64,000 nucleotides of DNA from Plasmodium malariae (Eukaryota > Apicomplexa > Aconoidasida > Haemosporida > Plasmodiidae): positions 434,001 through 498,000 of the forward strand of contig NC_041782.1 of the NCBI RefSeq assembly GCF_900090045.1, in the 5' to 3' direction. A model generated the notes under the pieces. It did not search any database. It saw only the letters and a program-made list of their open reading frames with translations, and was not told the origin of the DNA. Position numbers and translations under genes: made by a program. Position 1 is the stretch's first letter. Every line of letters starts with the position of its first letter. Shown here in pieces: positions 25,007-36,480 of the stretch.

Positions 25007-26510
25007 AAATATTTGGACAAAAAGTTTAATAATTAAATGACTGAACGATTGAGAGATTTAAAGATGAAATATTAAAAAGTCAATAAATCGATAAACATTA
25101 ATCAGTTAACAGCATGTGCATCACATATCCATAACAAATCTGTATAAAATAAATTGTTGGATTTATTCATCAATGTTATCAAAACCTTTTCAGCAAACAA
25201 ATGAAACAAACAAAACCATCGAATTTTTTTAATAATAGGGAGAATTATTAACGTAGAAATAGCTAAACGAAATGAACCACATGAGCCAACCCCAGGGGAG
25301 TACAAGGGAATTCAAAGTAACCATTATATATCAATATATCCGTTATAATTGTTTTATTATGCTTATTGTTTTTTTTAACGCTTTTAATTATAGTTGCGCA
25401 AATATGTAGATATAAATGTATATGTTGTGTACACATTTCAAATCAATCTTTTTTTTTTTTTTTTTATCTCCTTTTCTCCTTTGCGCAACCATCTCCAAGA
25501 TATGATAAAAAGAAACGGAATGAGATATGATTTTTATGGGAGAAGATACGACAGACCTTTTGATAATAGAAGATACTATCCAAGAAGGTAATTTAATATA
25601 AAGAACTATCTGCTTTTACAAATTTCCCCCCCCTATTCATCCAGTTTAAAGTTGTTTCTGTTATGTGTCATATATATATATATATATATATATATATTCG
25701 CCTTTGCTTTTATTATATATGTATATATACATATTCGCCTTTGCTTTTATTATATATGTATATATACATATTCGCCTTTGCTTTTATTATATATATATAT
25801 ACATATTCGCCTTTGCTTTTATTATATATGTATATATACATATTCGCCTTTGCTTTTATTATATATGTATATATACATATTCGCCTTTGCTTTTATTATA
25901 TATGTATATATACATATTCGCCTTTGCTTTTATTATATATATGTATATACATTTATATAGTTCGATTTCGTTTTTTCTGTAGAGTTAACCCGTATAACAG
26001 GGACCGCTTTAAACATTATGATAACAGAAATAACTCTTTTAGAAACTACGATAGATACGGAAGAAACACATACAACGACCACAGAAATTACAGCAGAAGG
26101 TCAATAGATAATAAATATCATAAAAGAAATGATTATTATGAAAGGAATGTAAGTAGTGATGATGAAAGAGGGTATTCAAGAGATGGAAGTAAGAGAAGGA
26201 AAAGATACGAACGAAATAGAAAATCTTCAAGTATTTCGAATAGTGAGAGGAGACGTTACAGAAATTCTCCCATTGAAAGGTTAACTATTTAAATAATAAT
26301 TTTATATGTGAATAATGGAGCTTTTTAAATTACGCAGTGTACTAATATATTTGCTTTTGTTATATATTTTACGTATGATGTGTATGTTCTGTGTGTTATG
26401 TACGATATATATATTACGTTCGATATCCTTGATATTTATGTATATATATTTTTACATTGACCACTATTGCACTCATTTTTTTTAGAAGTTTACGCCACAG
26501 AAGAAAATGA
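23315..26510 (+). CDS. TRA2B: transformer-2-like RNA-binding splicing factor, seven exons
   Basis: An SR-related splicing regulator with one RNA-recognition motif and an RS-type tail, expected in nuclear speckles and acting on exon choice. Seven exons join in frame: 23315-23369, 23913-24030, 24214-24302, 25239-25316, 25500-25587, 25983-26279 and 26486-26510, giving 249 residues. RNP2 (LYVSNL) lies in exon 2 and RNP1 (RNFGFVTF) in exon 3. The RRM ends with the RIINVEIAKR strand in exon 4. Exon 5 and most of exon 6 are rich in Arg, Tyr and Asp, followed by SDDERGYSRD-like and short RS/RR-rich stretches; the last exon adds SLRHRRK and a TGA. Short acidic start, RRM, then Arg/Tyr-rich tail matches transformer-2. 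All six introns have GT/AG borders and matching phase. From memory, the P. falciparum counterpart is annotated as transformer-2 beta on chromosome 10. Confidence 0.9.
25697..25950 (+). repeat. 37-bp minisatellite in intron 5 of the transformer-2 gene
   Basis: Seven copies begin at 25697, 25734, 25771, 25806, 25843, 25880 and 25917. The period is 37 bp, with one 35-bp unit. Each copy starts TTCGCCTTTGCTTTTATTAT and continues into an alternating AT/GTATATATAC tail. Copies are almost identical, so expansion is recent. Because 37 is not a multiple of 3 and the unit lacks stops, all three forward frames stay open through the array, giving false open frames. It lies just upstream of the exon 6 acceptor. 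Confidence 0.92.
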
Positions 26511-27210
26511 AATAAGAACGTCAGAGAATAAATTGCTAGAACAGAGATTTTACAAAACTCAGGATTTTATATTTTTGTATGTTTTAATAATTTAACAATT
26601 TTTTTTTTTTTTTTAAAAGTAAGATATTAATGTTTGAATGTTCATAAAATTACAATTTTTAAATTGAACGACAAACACACACACGCACAAAAAAAAAAAA
26701 AAAAAAAGGAAAATAGTGTTCTTTTCACCTTTTAATTATGAAATTGTTATTATATTGAAAACTAACAAAATTTTAAAAACAATTTAAGAAAAGAATATTA
26801 CTCATATCAGTTTGTTTAAAAAGAAAAATTTGATTTACACCTTTGGTTACTTTAAATGTAATCATCATCGTACCTCCACCTTTTTAACAGTTTATTGTAA
26901 CTAACGAAAAAGAAAATATATACACATATATATAAATACATATTTGTACTATTACTGAATATAGAATAAAATATTTAGTTATTTATGTACTATAAAAAGT
27001 ATGGCGATGTGTATGGTAAAATGTGCTGTAAAAAGTTCATAAAAAATACACAGTAAAATAAAAAACAGGAATTAAAAAATAAAGTGAACATGTTAATACT
27101 GCGCAAATGCGGCTAAAAATGAAGGCAGCAAAAACAGATAACAATATTACACAGATCATATACATTATTAAGATACAAAAAAATGAAGCATTTATTTTAT
27201 AATTAATTTT
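26511..27210. other. convergent 3' flanks
   Basis: A 700-base spacer between the end of the plus-strand splicing-factor gene and the end of the minus-strand Cys-containing gene. It is A+T-rich with poly-T at 26599-26614 and poly-A at 26691-26707, the only visible candidates for transcript-end signals. No gene seen. Confidence 0.6.
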
Positions 27211-28104
27211 CTAATATAACATTTTTAATTTGTACTTGAAAATTTTTACAGGTAATTCCGCTTTTTGTCTGCAATAATTTTCGCACGTTTGCAACCACAT
27301 CATGAGTTCTTCCCTGGACTCAGCCCTTTTAATTTATGTATAGTTAAACAAAAAAGAGAAATAAAATTGAAAAAAGGTATATAATATCAAATAAAAATGA
27401 GTCATCCAATAAATCATGGTCGTGAAGTTAGCATGGAAACAGAGTGTAACATATTGGAGGCACAATAAATACACAGAGAACTCACAAAGGAAACGAAAAG
27501 TAAATACTAAAAAAAATAAATAAAAAAAAATAAATCAACAAATAATGACACTTATACGTCATACTATATATATCGATTACCTAACTGGGTAAATTTGACA
27601 AAATTCGGTAAAACAGTTTTTCCCTTTTCCATTTATGCACTGTTCAGGAAAATACGAATAAAAAGAATGAACATATTCCTTTTCAGTTTCTGAGAACTTT
27701 TCATTTAAATAAGAAGCATATACCCAAAACAAAAACCACTGCGCATGACAGGGGTGTTTGACGTTATTTGAATTCAAACTTTCATCAAATAAATGAAAGT
27801 TTTCTTCTTTTATTTTTTCCACGTCATTATTTTCCATGTAAGATTCGTTAGTATCCTTTTGGTTACTTATTTGTTCTTTGATATTAAATTTTTGTTCCTT
27901 TTTACTATTTATTTGTTCATATATTTCATTATTTTTCTTTTCATTATCATCTTTTTTGTTTTTTGTTACATTATGTATTAACAAAAATCCATTTGCATTT
28001 TCGTTTTTGTTCTCATCATTAGTATTCTTAAATTTATCTATGATGTTTCTTTTTTTCGTATCATTACTTTTTTCAAAAAATTTAGACACTACTTGGTTAC
28101 CCAT
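27211..28104 (-). CDS. Cys-containing protein, possible divergent Erv1/ALR-like fold, two exons
   Basis: Exon 1 is 28104-27581. The intron 27580-27326 starts GTAATC right after AG of a split Arg codon and ends TTAAAAG. Exon 2 is 27325-27211, ending in TAG. The product is 212 residues. The start is MGNQVVSK, weakly like an N-myristoylation signal. A Lys/Asn/Glu-rich disordered region follows to about residue 115. The last 95 residues look folded: a CHAQWFLFW helix, a Tyr/Phe-rich helix, C-x7-C-x4-C, then AESREELMMW and a final helix with C-x3-C. The order of Trp helix, cysteines, Ser-Arg-Glu helix with Trp, then an Asn-containing helix resembles Erv1/ALR sulfhydryl oxidases. However, the catalytic CxxC and the HNxVN flavin motif are not preserved. 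Call it a conserved-looking protein of unknown function; the fold is inference. Confidence 0.7.
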
Positions 28105-29283
28105 AATGTTTTAACAATATTCTTGTTTTCCCATTGACATTTCAACCAGGACAGAAAAAATAGTGCACAATTAACTATACTGTACAGTAAAATAAATACC
28201 ACGTATTACACGGAGTAACTTCCAGCATGTACAGTGATTTCAAATTTATAAATATGTACACTCATAATTAGTTTTAATTTTCTAACCAGTAATTTTGGTA
28301 TAACTTAAATATTCTCCTCCTGTCCTTATTTTTACTAATTCAAACTGATTTCTGCTTCTTCCGTTTTTTACTGTATATTATATAGACTATTATTCTGAAT
28401 AATAATATTTTATTTAAAAAGGAAAAAAAAAAAAAAGAAAATTTTTTTTAACACAAATTATTGAATATATATATATACTCATTCAAATGCCTTCAAAGAT
28501 TAACAATAACATAGTGTTTTTCTGAATATTTTTCTTCAATTACATTTTATGTAAACATCGCAAATATAAAAATGAAGTGAAATTCAGGGCAATTCCTTTT
28601 CTTTATGTACAACGGCCATATATAAATGTTAAAACGCTTACCCTATCGTGCAGTAGTAATTGCTTATTTATTCATATATATATCTATTCAATTAACATAT
28701 CTATTTATTTATTTTGTATTTTTCGAATCACAATTGAAATTATGTTAAAAAATTAAAAAGGTTTTACTTGGAATTCCTTTTAAATAAATTATGTCACAAA
28801 AAAAACCTTTTCAGAAAAAAATGGAAAAATTGATTTGTGCTCCTTCATCATACGTAGATACACGAACAACACAATAAATATTGAAGAAAGGTATTTCTTC
28901 ATCTAACGTAAATTTGAATGTAGCAGAAAAAGGGTTATACACTAATATACATACACTTTCACATATATACACATGTACATCTACGTAAGCCATTATATTC
29001 ACTACTCACATGAAACGGGAACAAAAAAAAAAAATATTAACAAAAAAAAAATGTATAGCTTAAAATGACTTAACCAATGAAGCAAATGATATTCCAGCAC
29101 AATGAGGAAATAAACCGATAAAAAAAAAAAAAGAAAAGAAAGAAAGAAAAAATGATAAAAAGATAAAAAGAAAAAAGAATAAAGAGAAAAAGAGAAAAAA
29201 GTAATATTAAACATTTATCTTAAATAAGAGATTTTTTCGCCTTTTCTTCTCATAACACAAAACCCTTAAATACAGCCATCACA
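28105..29283. other. divergent upstream region with one exon-like stretch
   Basis: A spacer between two genes transcribed away from each other, so it should contain both promoters. It holds poly-A and AAAG microsatellites (about 29118-29210). On the minus strand, 28811-28953 has unusually coding-like composition for a spacer, preceded by a possible TTAG acceptor, but no partner exon or start could be assigned with confidence. Confidence 0.45.
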
Positions 29284-30900
29284 ATGCTTTTTACCAAAAC
29301 AGGTGTTGTGTATAAGCAAGTTATTAATCTTATCGTGTTTTATTTTTTTACAAACTTAATTATTATAGTTTTGTGCAACAAGAGCAAAACACTCAGAGAC
29401 AGAAACATCTTAAACTATAAATGGAAAAGAAAATTGGAATTACAGCCAAATAGGACAAGGAAAAGTAAATATGCATATTTCATATATTCTAATAATCTGT
29501 ACAGAAAAGTAGACGTTAATGAAAGAGAATATAAGTTAAATGATGATTTGAAAAATATAATTCTACTCTTCGGAAGAATAGCGGAGCATTATTATCCTAA
29601 CACAGCAGAACAATTCAATCTTTTTAAAGAACCTTATAGTAAATATATATATACTAATGAGAATAACAGTTCATTGAAATGGAAACATGTTTTTAACAAC
29701 TATCATAATAAAAAAATTGATAAAAATGTATTTTATGAAAAAATATGTGAACTGAAATTTAAATGGCCAATTAATGAAGATGAAAATATTACAGAGCATA
29801 ATTTTTACAACTTAGTCATAGAAAAGTGTTTAAATAATATCTACACTGTGAGGAACAATATTCACAATTTAAAAATTTTACTAACGAAAATTATAGAAAA
29901 TAAGAAAAATAAAAAAAACAAAGGGAACAAGGAAAATGAGGAAAACATCGACTATAGCGAAGGCACCCAAAGTAGCCAAAATAGTCAAAATGACCAAACT
30001 AGCCAAAATGGCCAAACTAACCAAACTAGCCAAAATGGCCAAACTATCCATAGTGGCGAAGTCGGTGATAATGTCTACATTAACAATTTATACGATGAAC
30101 TAGAGAAGGAGTTTATAAATGAAAACGAAGACTTATATCACGCTCCCTCATCTACAAGCTCTGGGTTAGCAAACGACAAAAGAATAAAACTGCTAGAAAA
30201 ATTAGAAAATTTTCACTTAAATGATATTTTTAAACAGCCTAACAGGTCTTATAGTAGATTACTTGTTAATGAAGTTTTTAATAGGGAATACCCATCTAAA
30301 AAAACTACGGACATATTTTTATATCTCGTTTTTCAAAAAAATGTAGAAGAATTTTCCTATGAACATTTCTTAAAATATTTAAACAGACTTGGAAAAAAAA
30401 TTGAACTTTATAATTGTAACTATAATTCAAATATTTATTTTGATCACTTTTTTTTTCTTATGAAAAATGAAATTAAAAAAAGTTCCATTCAGCTTAAAAA
30501 TAAAAAATATTTCTCTTCTCCTAAAATTGACAAAGCTAAAAAGGAATATCCATCTAATAAAAATAACTATGAAAACAGTCATAATACTATAACATATAAC
30601 AATAAAAAAAAAAAGAAAAAAAATTCTATTATTATGGAACAAGAACTAAATAGTCATAAATTTAATAAATTCAAAGGTAAAATAAAAGACAAGGAAGAAG
30701 GACTGCCCCCAATAGAAAACTTAAACAACCAGTCGAAATTTATAATGCAAGCAAGTTTACACAATGAAAAAAATATATATCAAAATAAAAAACTACAAAC
30801 TGATGTTTATACAACTTCAAAAATGACGGGAAGCAATTTCAAGAATAAAATTATTTCGCTATTTAACTATATAGTGAATACTATAAAAATGGGTTTTTAG
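29284..30900 (+). CDS. secreted or membrane-anchored Plasmodium protein, unknown function
   Basis: A single-exon protein of 538 residues that I do not recognise. A hydrophobic stretch at about residues 14-32 acts as signal peptide or anchor. It is followed by a basic region (KWKRKLELQ, RTRKSKY) with no PEXEL, then a folded-looking region of about 130 residues rich in Tyr, Phe and Trp (roughly residues 70-200). Next come a Lys/Asn-rich linker, nine tripeptide repeats of the x-Q-(N/T) type at about residues 228-254, a second folded-looking segment (about 300-400), and a Lys-rich C-terminal half with a run of basic residues. No catalytic motif is visible. The divergent neighbour on the minus strand shares the upstream region. 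Secretory targeting to the rhoptry, vacuole or surface is possible but not shown. Confidence 0.8.
   Translation: MLFTKTGVVYKQVINLIVFYFFTNLIIIVLCNKSKTLRDRNILNYKWKRKLELQPNRTRKSKYAYFIYSNNLYRKVDVNEREYKLNDDLKNIILLFGRIAEHYYPNTAEQFNLFKEPYSKYIYTNENNSSLKWKHVFNNYHNKKIDKNVFYEKICELKFKWPINEDENITEHNFYNLVIEKCLNNIYTVRNNIHNLKILLTKIIENKKNKKNKGNKENEENIDYSEGTQSSQNSQNDQTSQNGQTNQTSQNGQTIHSGEVGDNVYINNLYDELEKEFINENEDLYHAPSSTSSGLANDKRIKLLEKLENFHLNDIFKQPNRSYSRLLVNEVFNREYPSKKTTDIFLYLVFQKNVEEFSYEHFLKYLNRLGKKIELYNCNYNSNIYFDHFFFLMKNEIKKSSIQLKNKKYFSSPKIDKAKKEYPSNKNNYENSHNTITYNNKKKKKKNSIIMEQELNSHKFNKFKGKIKDKEEGLPPIENLNNQSKFIMQASLHNEKNIYQNKKLQTDVYTTSKMTGSNFKNKIISLFNYIVNTIKMGF
29965..30045 (+). repeat. nine 9-bp units encoding x-Gln-(Asn/Thr)
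   Basis: Nine in-frame nonanucleotides encode tripeptides such as SQN, DQT, GQT and NQT. The block alternates SQN and GQT toward its 3' end. It is a short, recently mutable low-complexity linker within the secreted protein gene. Confidence 0.85.
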
Positions 30901-32164
30901 GGAGTAGCGCGAATTATCTTTAGGGATGTCATTTCCTCATGTATAAGCTTATACCCAATATATATATTTGTATATATATGTTTACCCTTAACACGTATAT
31001 TTTATCCAACACATACATTAATTAAGGTTCATGTATGTATTTAACCCATCATTTGTATATTTCAACAGTACATGAATATATATGTAAATAATTATTTTCC
31101 GATTTTTTATAATTATACCAAGAAGAAATAATTAATTTTCCATCATTTGACTATTTTTATTTTTTTTTTAATTTGTATAATTTGTTTTATTCTGTTTAAA
31201 AATACTGTCAAAAAAATACCATTCATAGGTTAACTTTTACTTTTTTTTTTTTTCCCAATATATTATTAAGCATATGTATATATATACATATACATTATAC
31301 TTACACACATGTGCGCAATGAATATTTGTGTGAACTTTCGCTATTTTTTAGGAATTATTAATATGCATAACATTCCCTTCATTTAGCCTATGTGCATTAT
31401 TCTTTCCTTAACAGTGTAAGATTTATATTAATATAAATATGTGATATGTATATTTTTTATTTACCTTTGAACAAGAATAATAAAAAGAAAAAGAAAATAT
31501 CAAAAATTATAAATAAAACTAACAAAAATGAACTTGTAAGTTGTGAAATAAAAACTTATTCTTCAATTTCTTGGTGTATTCCATGAATTTACTATTATTG
31601 TAAATCCTTTTAATGTAATCAAAAATAGCAACTTCTATTGTGATAAGTTAAATGCTTGTTGTAGTACTTAAAAACATAGAGTTTTTACTTTCTTTTTTTT
31701 TTTTATATATCTTTCAGAATATCTGTATCTATTCAGCTTACGTTAAAGTTGCCTCAAAAGGGAAAAAAAAAAAAAAGAACCACCTCCTAAGACAAATTCT
31801 TATTATTTCCTAATTATTTGACTTTATTGTTTATATTTTTTTTTTTTTTTTGATTTATTCTTATGTAAATATTTTTGCAAAATAAAAAGCATTTTATTTT
31901 CATACCTTTTTTATCTGTTAAAAACACAAAGAAAACATTCACAAAAACTGTCATATTTCTCACATTAACAGATTTAATATTATTTTATTTTTATATTAAA
32001 ATTTCATTATGTCAAAGAGAAGAAAAAAAAAAAAAAGGAAAAGACGGAAAATCCAGAGTTTTTTATTTTATTTTTTACTTTTCATATGTATATATACACA
32101 TAGTGTAGCGCTACCCGTAAAATATATAATCGTTCTTCTTAAATTTGTTCGTTAATTCCATACT

Positions 32165-32203
<39 letters not shown>

Positions 32204-32516
32204 GTATATGTTTTCTTTTTGTATCGAATTCACACATATACACTATTGAGCAATGTTTAAATATTTAGGATATACGAACTTTCCTGCAGCTAATTTTAAG
32301 TGCAACTTTAAGATGGTATTTCCGCACGTGTCAGTATACGTTTATCATTAAATTCTTTTAAAATTATTATTTTTACATTTTCCTTTATTTTATTTTATTT
32401 TACTGCCTTTTTTTTATTTTTTTCATTTCATTGTATAATCAGTCGTTCATCTTTAATCTTAAGTAAAAAAAAAAGAATAAATAAATAATAAGGAGATAAA
32501 ATAAAAAATAAAAAAA
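30901..32516. other. A+T-rich intergenic region
   Basis: About 1.6 kb between two plus-strand genes. Contains GTATATATAC-type tracts (near 30960-30985 and 31274-31296), (AT)n at 32171-32200 and poly-A/T runs. An apparent 77-codon frame at 31875-32108 is low complexity and not called. No RNA gene seen. Confidence 0.6.
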
Positions 32517-35405
32517 ATGATCGGTAAATTCATTTCCGAAACATACAATAAAGTGAAAAGTAAAGCTGACGAGGTTAGGTTACATGTGAGTGTTCAAGCC
32601 ATAAAGGCGAAAGAAGTTTTTGGATTAGTAAAACCAACTACAACTGAACAACTGGAAATTTTATTAAATTATGAACTGCAACAAATTGACACAGCAGAAG
32701 CATTAATAGGAACTTATAAAAAATGGATACATAATATATATCAATCTGAGAAAAATGACTGCATAAGATATTATAAAAATATAAACAGAAATAGCGAAAA
32801 AAATGTGCCAAATGAGGTCAGACATTTGTTTATGAACAGGGAAGATGGTAAAAATTACTCATCGGAATTAAATAGAGAAAATGAAAATGCATTTAATAGT
32901 AGTAGTAATAATAATACATATAATAGTGAAAACAACGGTAATAACAGCATTAATAGTAACAACAGTAACAATTGCAACAATGTGGATACCAAACGATACA
33001 GCAATAATGTTCATAATTATGTGAAAAATGATTCAAATATGGACATATGTTACAATTCAGGGTTAAATGTACATCCTCAAAGTGATGTTTCCAATAGTGA
33101 AAAACCTCAACATCAAGAAGAAGGAACGAATAATAGTGAAGAGGATGTTCCCTTAATAGACAAAGATAGAGGTAATCCATCTATGGAAATGAGACTACTA
33201 GAAAAGGATGTAAACAACGATATAAATAAAAATATGACTTCAGTACAAAAGAACAAAGACGACACAACTAACAACATTTACGATGATCTTTATGGATATA
33301 ACTTTAAAGAATTTTTTCTAAAAAGTAATATTTTAGAAAAATCTATTAGTCTGATATTAGAAAAAAGAGAAATTAGGTTATCTCTAGTAGGCCCAATAGA
33401 AAAAGACGATTTAAATAATCCGAGAACTACTATTTTAACCATGTTTAAGCATTGTCTGATTGGAAATGAAAAATTGCATAAAGACATTTTGTACATTATA
33501 TTAACAACTGACAAATTATTCGAAAATCATAAAGAACTATTTTTAGAATTATTGAGTGTCCTTAAATATGATTATTTAGATATTTATTTAACCAATATAA
33601 GAAAACTAATATCATCAGAGGTTGTTTGCTTAAAGAGTAAAATACTGTCATATGATGCTCAATGTCTAAACTTTAATAAAATAAACTGTTTAAAATATAT
33701 TAGCAGGAGAACTAGTATGTCCTCGATCGATTTAGAAAAGGATACAAACTTTTCAAGTCCTTCTTTTAGTTTTGAAAAACTGCATTCCGAACCGTTCCAA
33801 GATGAACTGAGGCATGATAGTACTCAAGAAAATAGGTTAACTCCGCTTGAAGAATATAAAAAAGAACACATACAGGAAGAAATCGATGTGATGAATTCAC
33901 TAGATAAGGGCAAAATAGACAAGGAAAAGATGCTAGAAATAGAGCATGAAAAAATGCACCAAATTGAGGGGGAAAAAGCCCATCAAGTGGAGCAGGAAAA
34001 TATGCAACTAATGGAAGAAATAGATGAAGTAAGAATACTCCAATCAAACGAAGAGAAAATGTTTGAGGATTTCGAAATGCCGGAAACAAGTAGCAACAAC
34101 TGCACAGAATATTCAAGAGATGATTCTAAGGCGGATTCTTTATTAAGCGAAAAAGAAATTATAGAGAACAACAAAATACAACAAATCAAAATTCTAGCTT
34201 CATCAAAATTAATAGAGTTACATAAGGCTGTTCAAAGGATTCTATTATTAGCTACAAAAAATAGGGAAAAGAGAAAAATCGAAATTAAAATAAAATTGGA
34301 AGAATTAAAAAAAATTATAGAAGTTTGTAAAAAGGACTGTGATATAACTCTTAATGATGCCAAAGACTCGAAAACTCATATAGAAAATGTATATGTTAAA
34401 GAAGTAGATGTACGAACAAGTGATATTAACAAAACGCAGGAACTGATAAACCAAGTGAAAAATTCGCTAGATCAATTAATAATAAAAAAAAATGAATTAT
34501 ATAATGAATATCAGTTGATATGTAAAGAAATAAATAAAAAAAATAAGGAATTATCAAAAGTATTATCCACATTATCCTTATATAAAAAAGAGTTAAACGA
34601 AGCAGAAAATAATTATTTAAACAAGTTGTCAAATACAAGTAAAACAAAACACATGCATCAAGAAAGGAAGTTATATATTTCAAATTTAGATAATATGTCT
34701 GATGAAATTTTAAAAGAATATGAAAAATCTGAGTATGTAAATACGGACGAATTAGTTTCAAAATCGATCAAAATTAAAAAACCTCTAAAGCAGGTTATTA
34801 CGAAACATTTAACTTATTTGAAAGACAAATTATGTTTATTAAATACTCTACTAAAATTTTATGCACAAAAGGTAACGTTGTTGTTAAAAAATACAAACAA
34901 TGCAAAAAAAGGTATATCAAAACTGCACCATCTGGACCATTGCAATACAATTGACCATCATAATAATTCTGACCCTCATAATATAGTTGACCATCATAAT
35001 GGTGCTGATATTCATAATAATGTAAATTTTCAAAGTGATGTTGATCATCATAGTGATGATGACGTATTCATGAAGAAAAACGAAATGGTAAAGGACGATC
35101 ATATAAAAAGGAACATTTTAAATACCACTAATAATGAAGATTTCTACCAATACAATCATTACGAAAAAGAAAGGAAATCAAAATTACTAAAATATAAAAA
35201 ATGCTATTTTAAGGTTATTGAGCAAATAAATAAAGTGTGGATCATCATACAAAAGTTTTACGATCTTCATAAAGAACAGATAGATGAAGATAATGATGAG
35301 GTAAAATATTCAGCACATTTTATTTATGATCAAATAAATATAATGTACAATTATAGCAAAAAATATATAATGGAAAATAGTCCTATTATTTCCTCCATAT
35401 CATAA
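32517..35405 (+). CDS. large coiled-coil protein with His/Asn-rich insert, unknown function
   Basis: A single-exon protein of 962 residues with no signal peptide or membrane helix. The N-terminal 90 residues look helical and ordered (KFISETYNKVKSKADEV onward). They are followed by an Asn/Ser-rich disordered stretch at about 125-245. Residues about 255-400 form a second folded region with LILEKREIRLSLVGP and long Leu-rich helices. A Glu/Met/His-rich heptad-like segment follows at about 455-500, then an extended coiled coil at about 555-760. A His/Asn/Asp-rich insert with repeated DHHN and DPHN units lies at about 801-848, before a last helical segment. The start is the first ATG, in an A-rich context. 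The helical N-terminus plus long coiled coil could suit a membrane-sculpting or scaffold protein, but no named domain can be claimed. Confidence 0.8.
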   Translation: MIGKFISETYNKVKSKADEVRLHVSVQAIKAKEVFGLVKPTTTEQLEILLNYELQQIDTAEALIGTYKKWIHNIYQSEKNDCIRYYKNINRNSEKNVPNEVRHLFMNREDGKNYSSELNRENENAFNSSSNNNTYNSENNGNNSINSNNSNNCNNVDTKRYSNNVHNYVKNDSNMDICYNSGLNVHPQSDVSNSEKPQHQEEGTNNSEEDVPLIDKDRGNPSMEMRLLEKDVNNDINKNMTSVQKNKDDTTNNIYDDLYGYNFKEFFLKSNILEKSISLILEKREIRLSLVGPIEKDDLNNPRTTILTMFKHCLIGNEKLHKDILYIILTTDKLFENHKELFLELLSVLKYDYLDIYLTNIRKLISSEVVCLKSKILSYDAQCLNFNKINCLKYISRRTSMSSIDLEKDTNFSSPSFSFEKLHSEPFQDELRHDSTQENRLTPLEEYKKEHIQEEIDVMNSLDKGKIDKEKMLEIEHEKMHQIEGEKAHQVEQENMQLMEEIDEVRILQSNEEKMFEDFEMPETSSNNCTEYSRDDSKADSLLSEKEIIENNKIQQIKILASSKLIELHKAVQRILLLATKNREKRKIEIKIKLEELKKIIEVCKKDCDITLNDAKDSKTHIENVYVKEVDVRTSDINKTQELINQVKNSLDQLIIKKNELYNEYQLICKEINKKNKELSKVLSTLSLYKKELNEAENNYLNKLSNTSKTKHMHQERKLYISNLDNMSDEILKEYEKSEYVNTDELVSKSIKIKKPLKQVITKHLTYLKDKLCLLNTLLKFYAQKVTLLLKNTNNAKKGISKLHHLDHCNTIDHHNNSDPHNIVDHHNGADIHNNVNFQSDVDHHSDDDVFMKKNEMVKDDHIKRNILNTTNNEDFYQYNHYEKERKSKLLKYKKCYFKVIEQINKVWIIIQKFYDLHKEQIDEDNDEVKYSAHFIYDQINIMYNYSKKYIMENSPIISSIS

Positions 35406-36439
35406 TGTACTAATACACCCACTTGCCAATGAAATTGCAAAAAAAATCTCCCTTCTGCATAATTACATAGAACATGATAACGTTCATGTATATGTTCATA
35501 AGTACAATGTAAAGTTTTTCATTTTTTCTTCTTTTCATTTTTTTAATTTTTTTTTGTGTTTTTCTTAATTTTTTTTTTTTTATTTGTTTATCCTTCTTCC
35601 CCCTTTTTGATTCGAACGAGGCATGTGTCTCTATGTATACAAATATTATATGCTATCTAAAAAATACATCAAAAGAAAACAAAAATTTCGTAGCATACAC
35701 TTTTATAGAAATACATTTTTTGTTAAAATTTAAAAGAACCCCATCCTTTATAAAATATAGTAATAATGTATACCATTCCCTATGTGTATCTTTTTTTTTT
35801 TTTACTTTTTCTAATGAACACTATTTTTATTCTTTACATTTTCCATGACATTAATTTTAAGTATCACGTTTGAATAACAATTCTTATGATCATCATATTA
35901 CAGCATGCTTAATGTAGAGCGTTCTAAAAAAGTAAATTTCACTTATCATTTAGGTAAAAATGCAAAATTAAAAATACAGGGAAAACTGGAAAAATAGGAA
36001 AAATAACAAAAACATAAATTTCAAACAAAATAAAAGCTTTATAACATGATATACTCAGAAAAAAAAAAAAAAAAGGGAATAAGCATCAAATTAAATAAAG
36101 TGAAAATACATTTTATATGCTAAATGAAATGGAAAATCATGTAAAAAAGGTACTTTTAAAAAAACGGAGAATATATAATTATAGAATAATTAAATGCTTA
36201 CTATGCCTTTCCTTTTCTCAAAACTATTTATATGCATATCCACAAATCGAAGTGCATCATCCCTAACTATTCTGAAAATGAGGCTTAAAAAAAAAAAGTG
36301 GCAGAAACTACAAAACTACGTATGTGTATATATACTACAATGAATATCATTCTATTCTCCTATTCTTTGCTTATTATTTAAAAGAACTATGAATTTCTAC
36401 ACAGAAAAAAAAAAAGAAGCAAAATTACGGTATTACGCA

Positions 36440-36480
<41 letters not shown>

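Noticed and set aside
25652..26292. Apparent 100-200 residue Tyr/Ile-rich proteins in three forward frames
   Set aside because: They translate the intronic 37-bp minisatellite. Only the stretch from 25983 is coding, as exon 6 of the transformer-2 gene; retention of intron 5 would meet an immediate TAA after exon 5.
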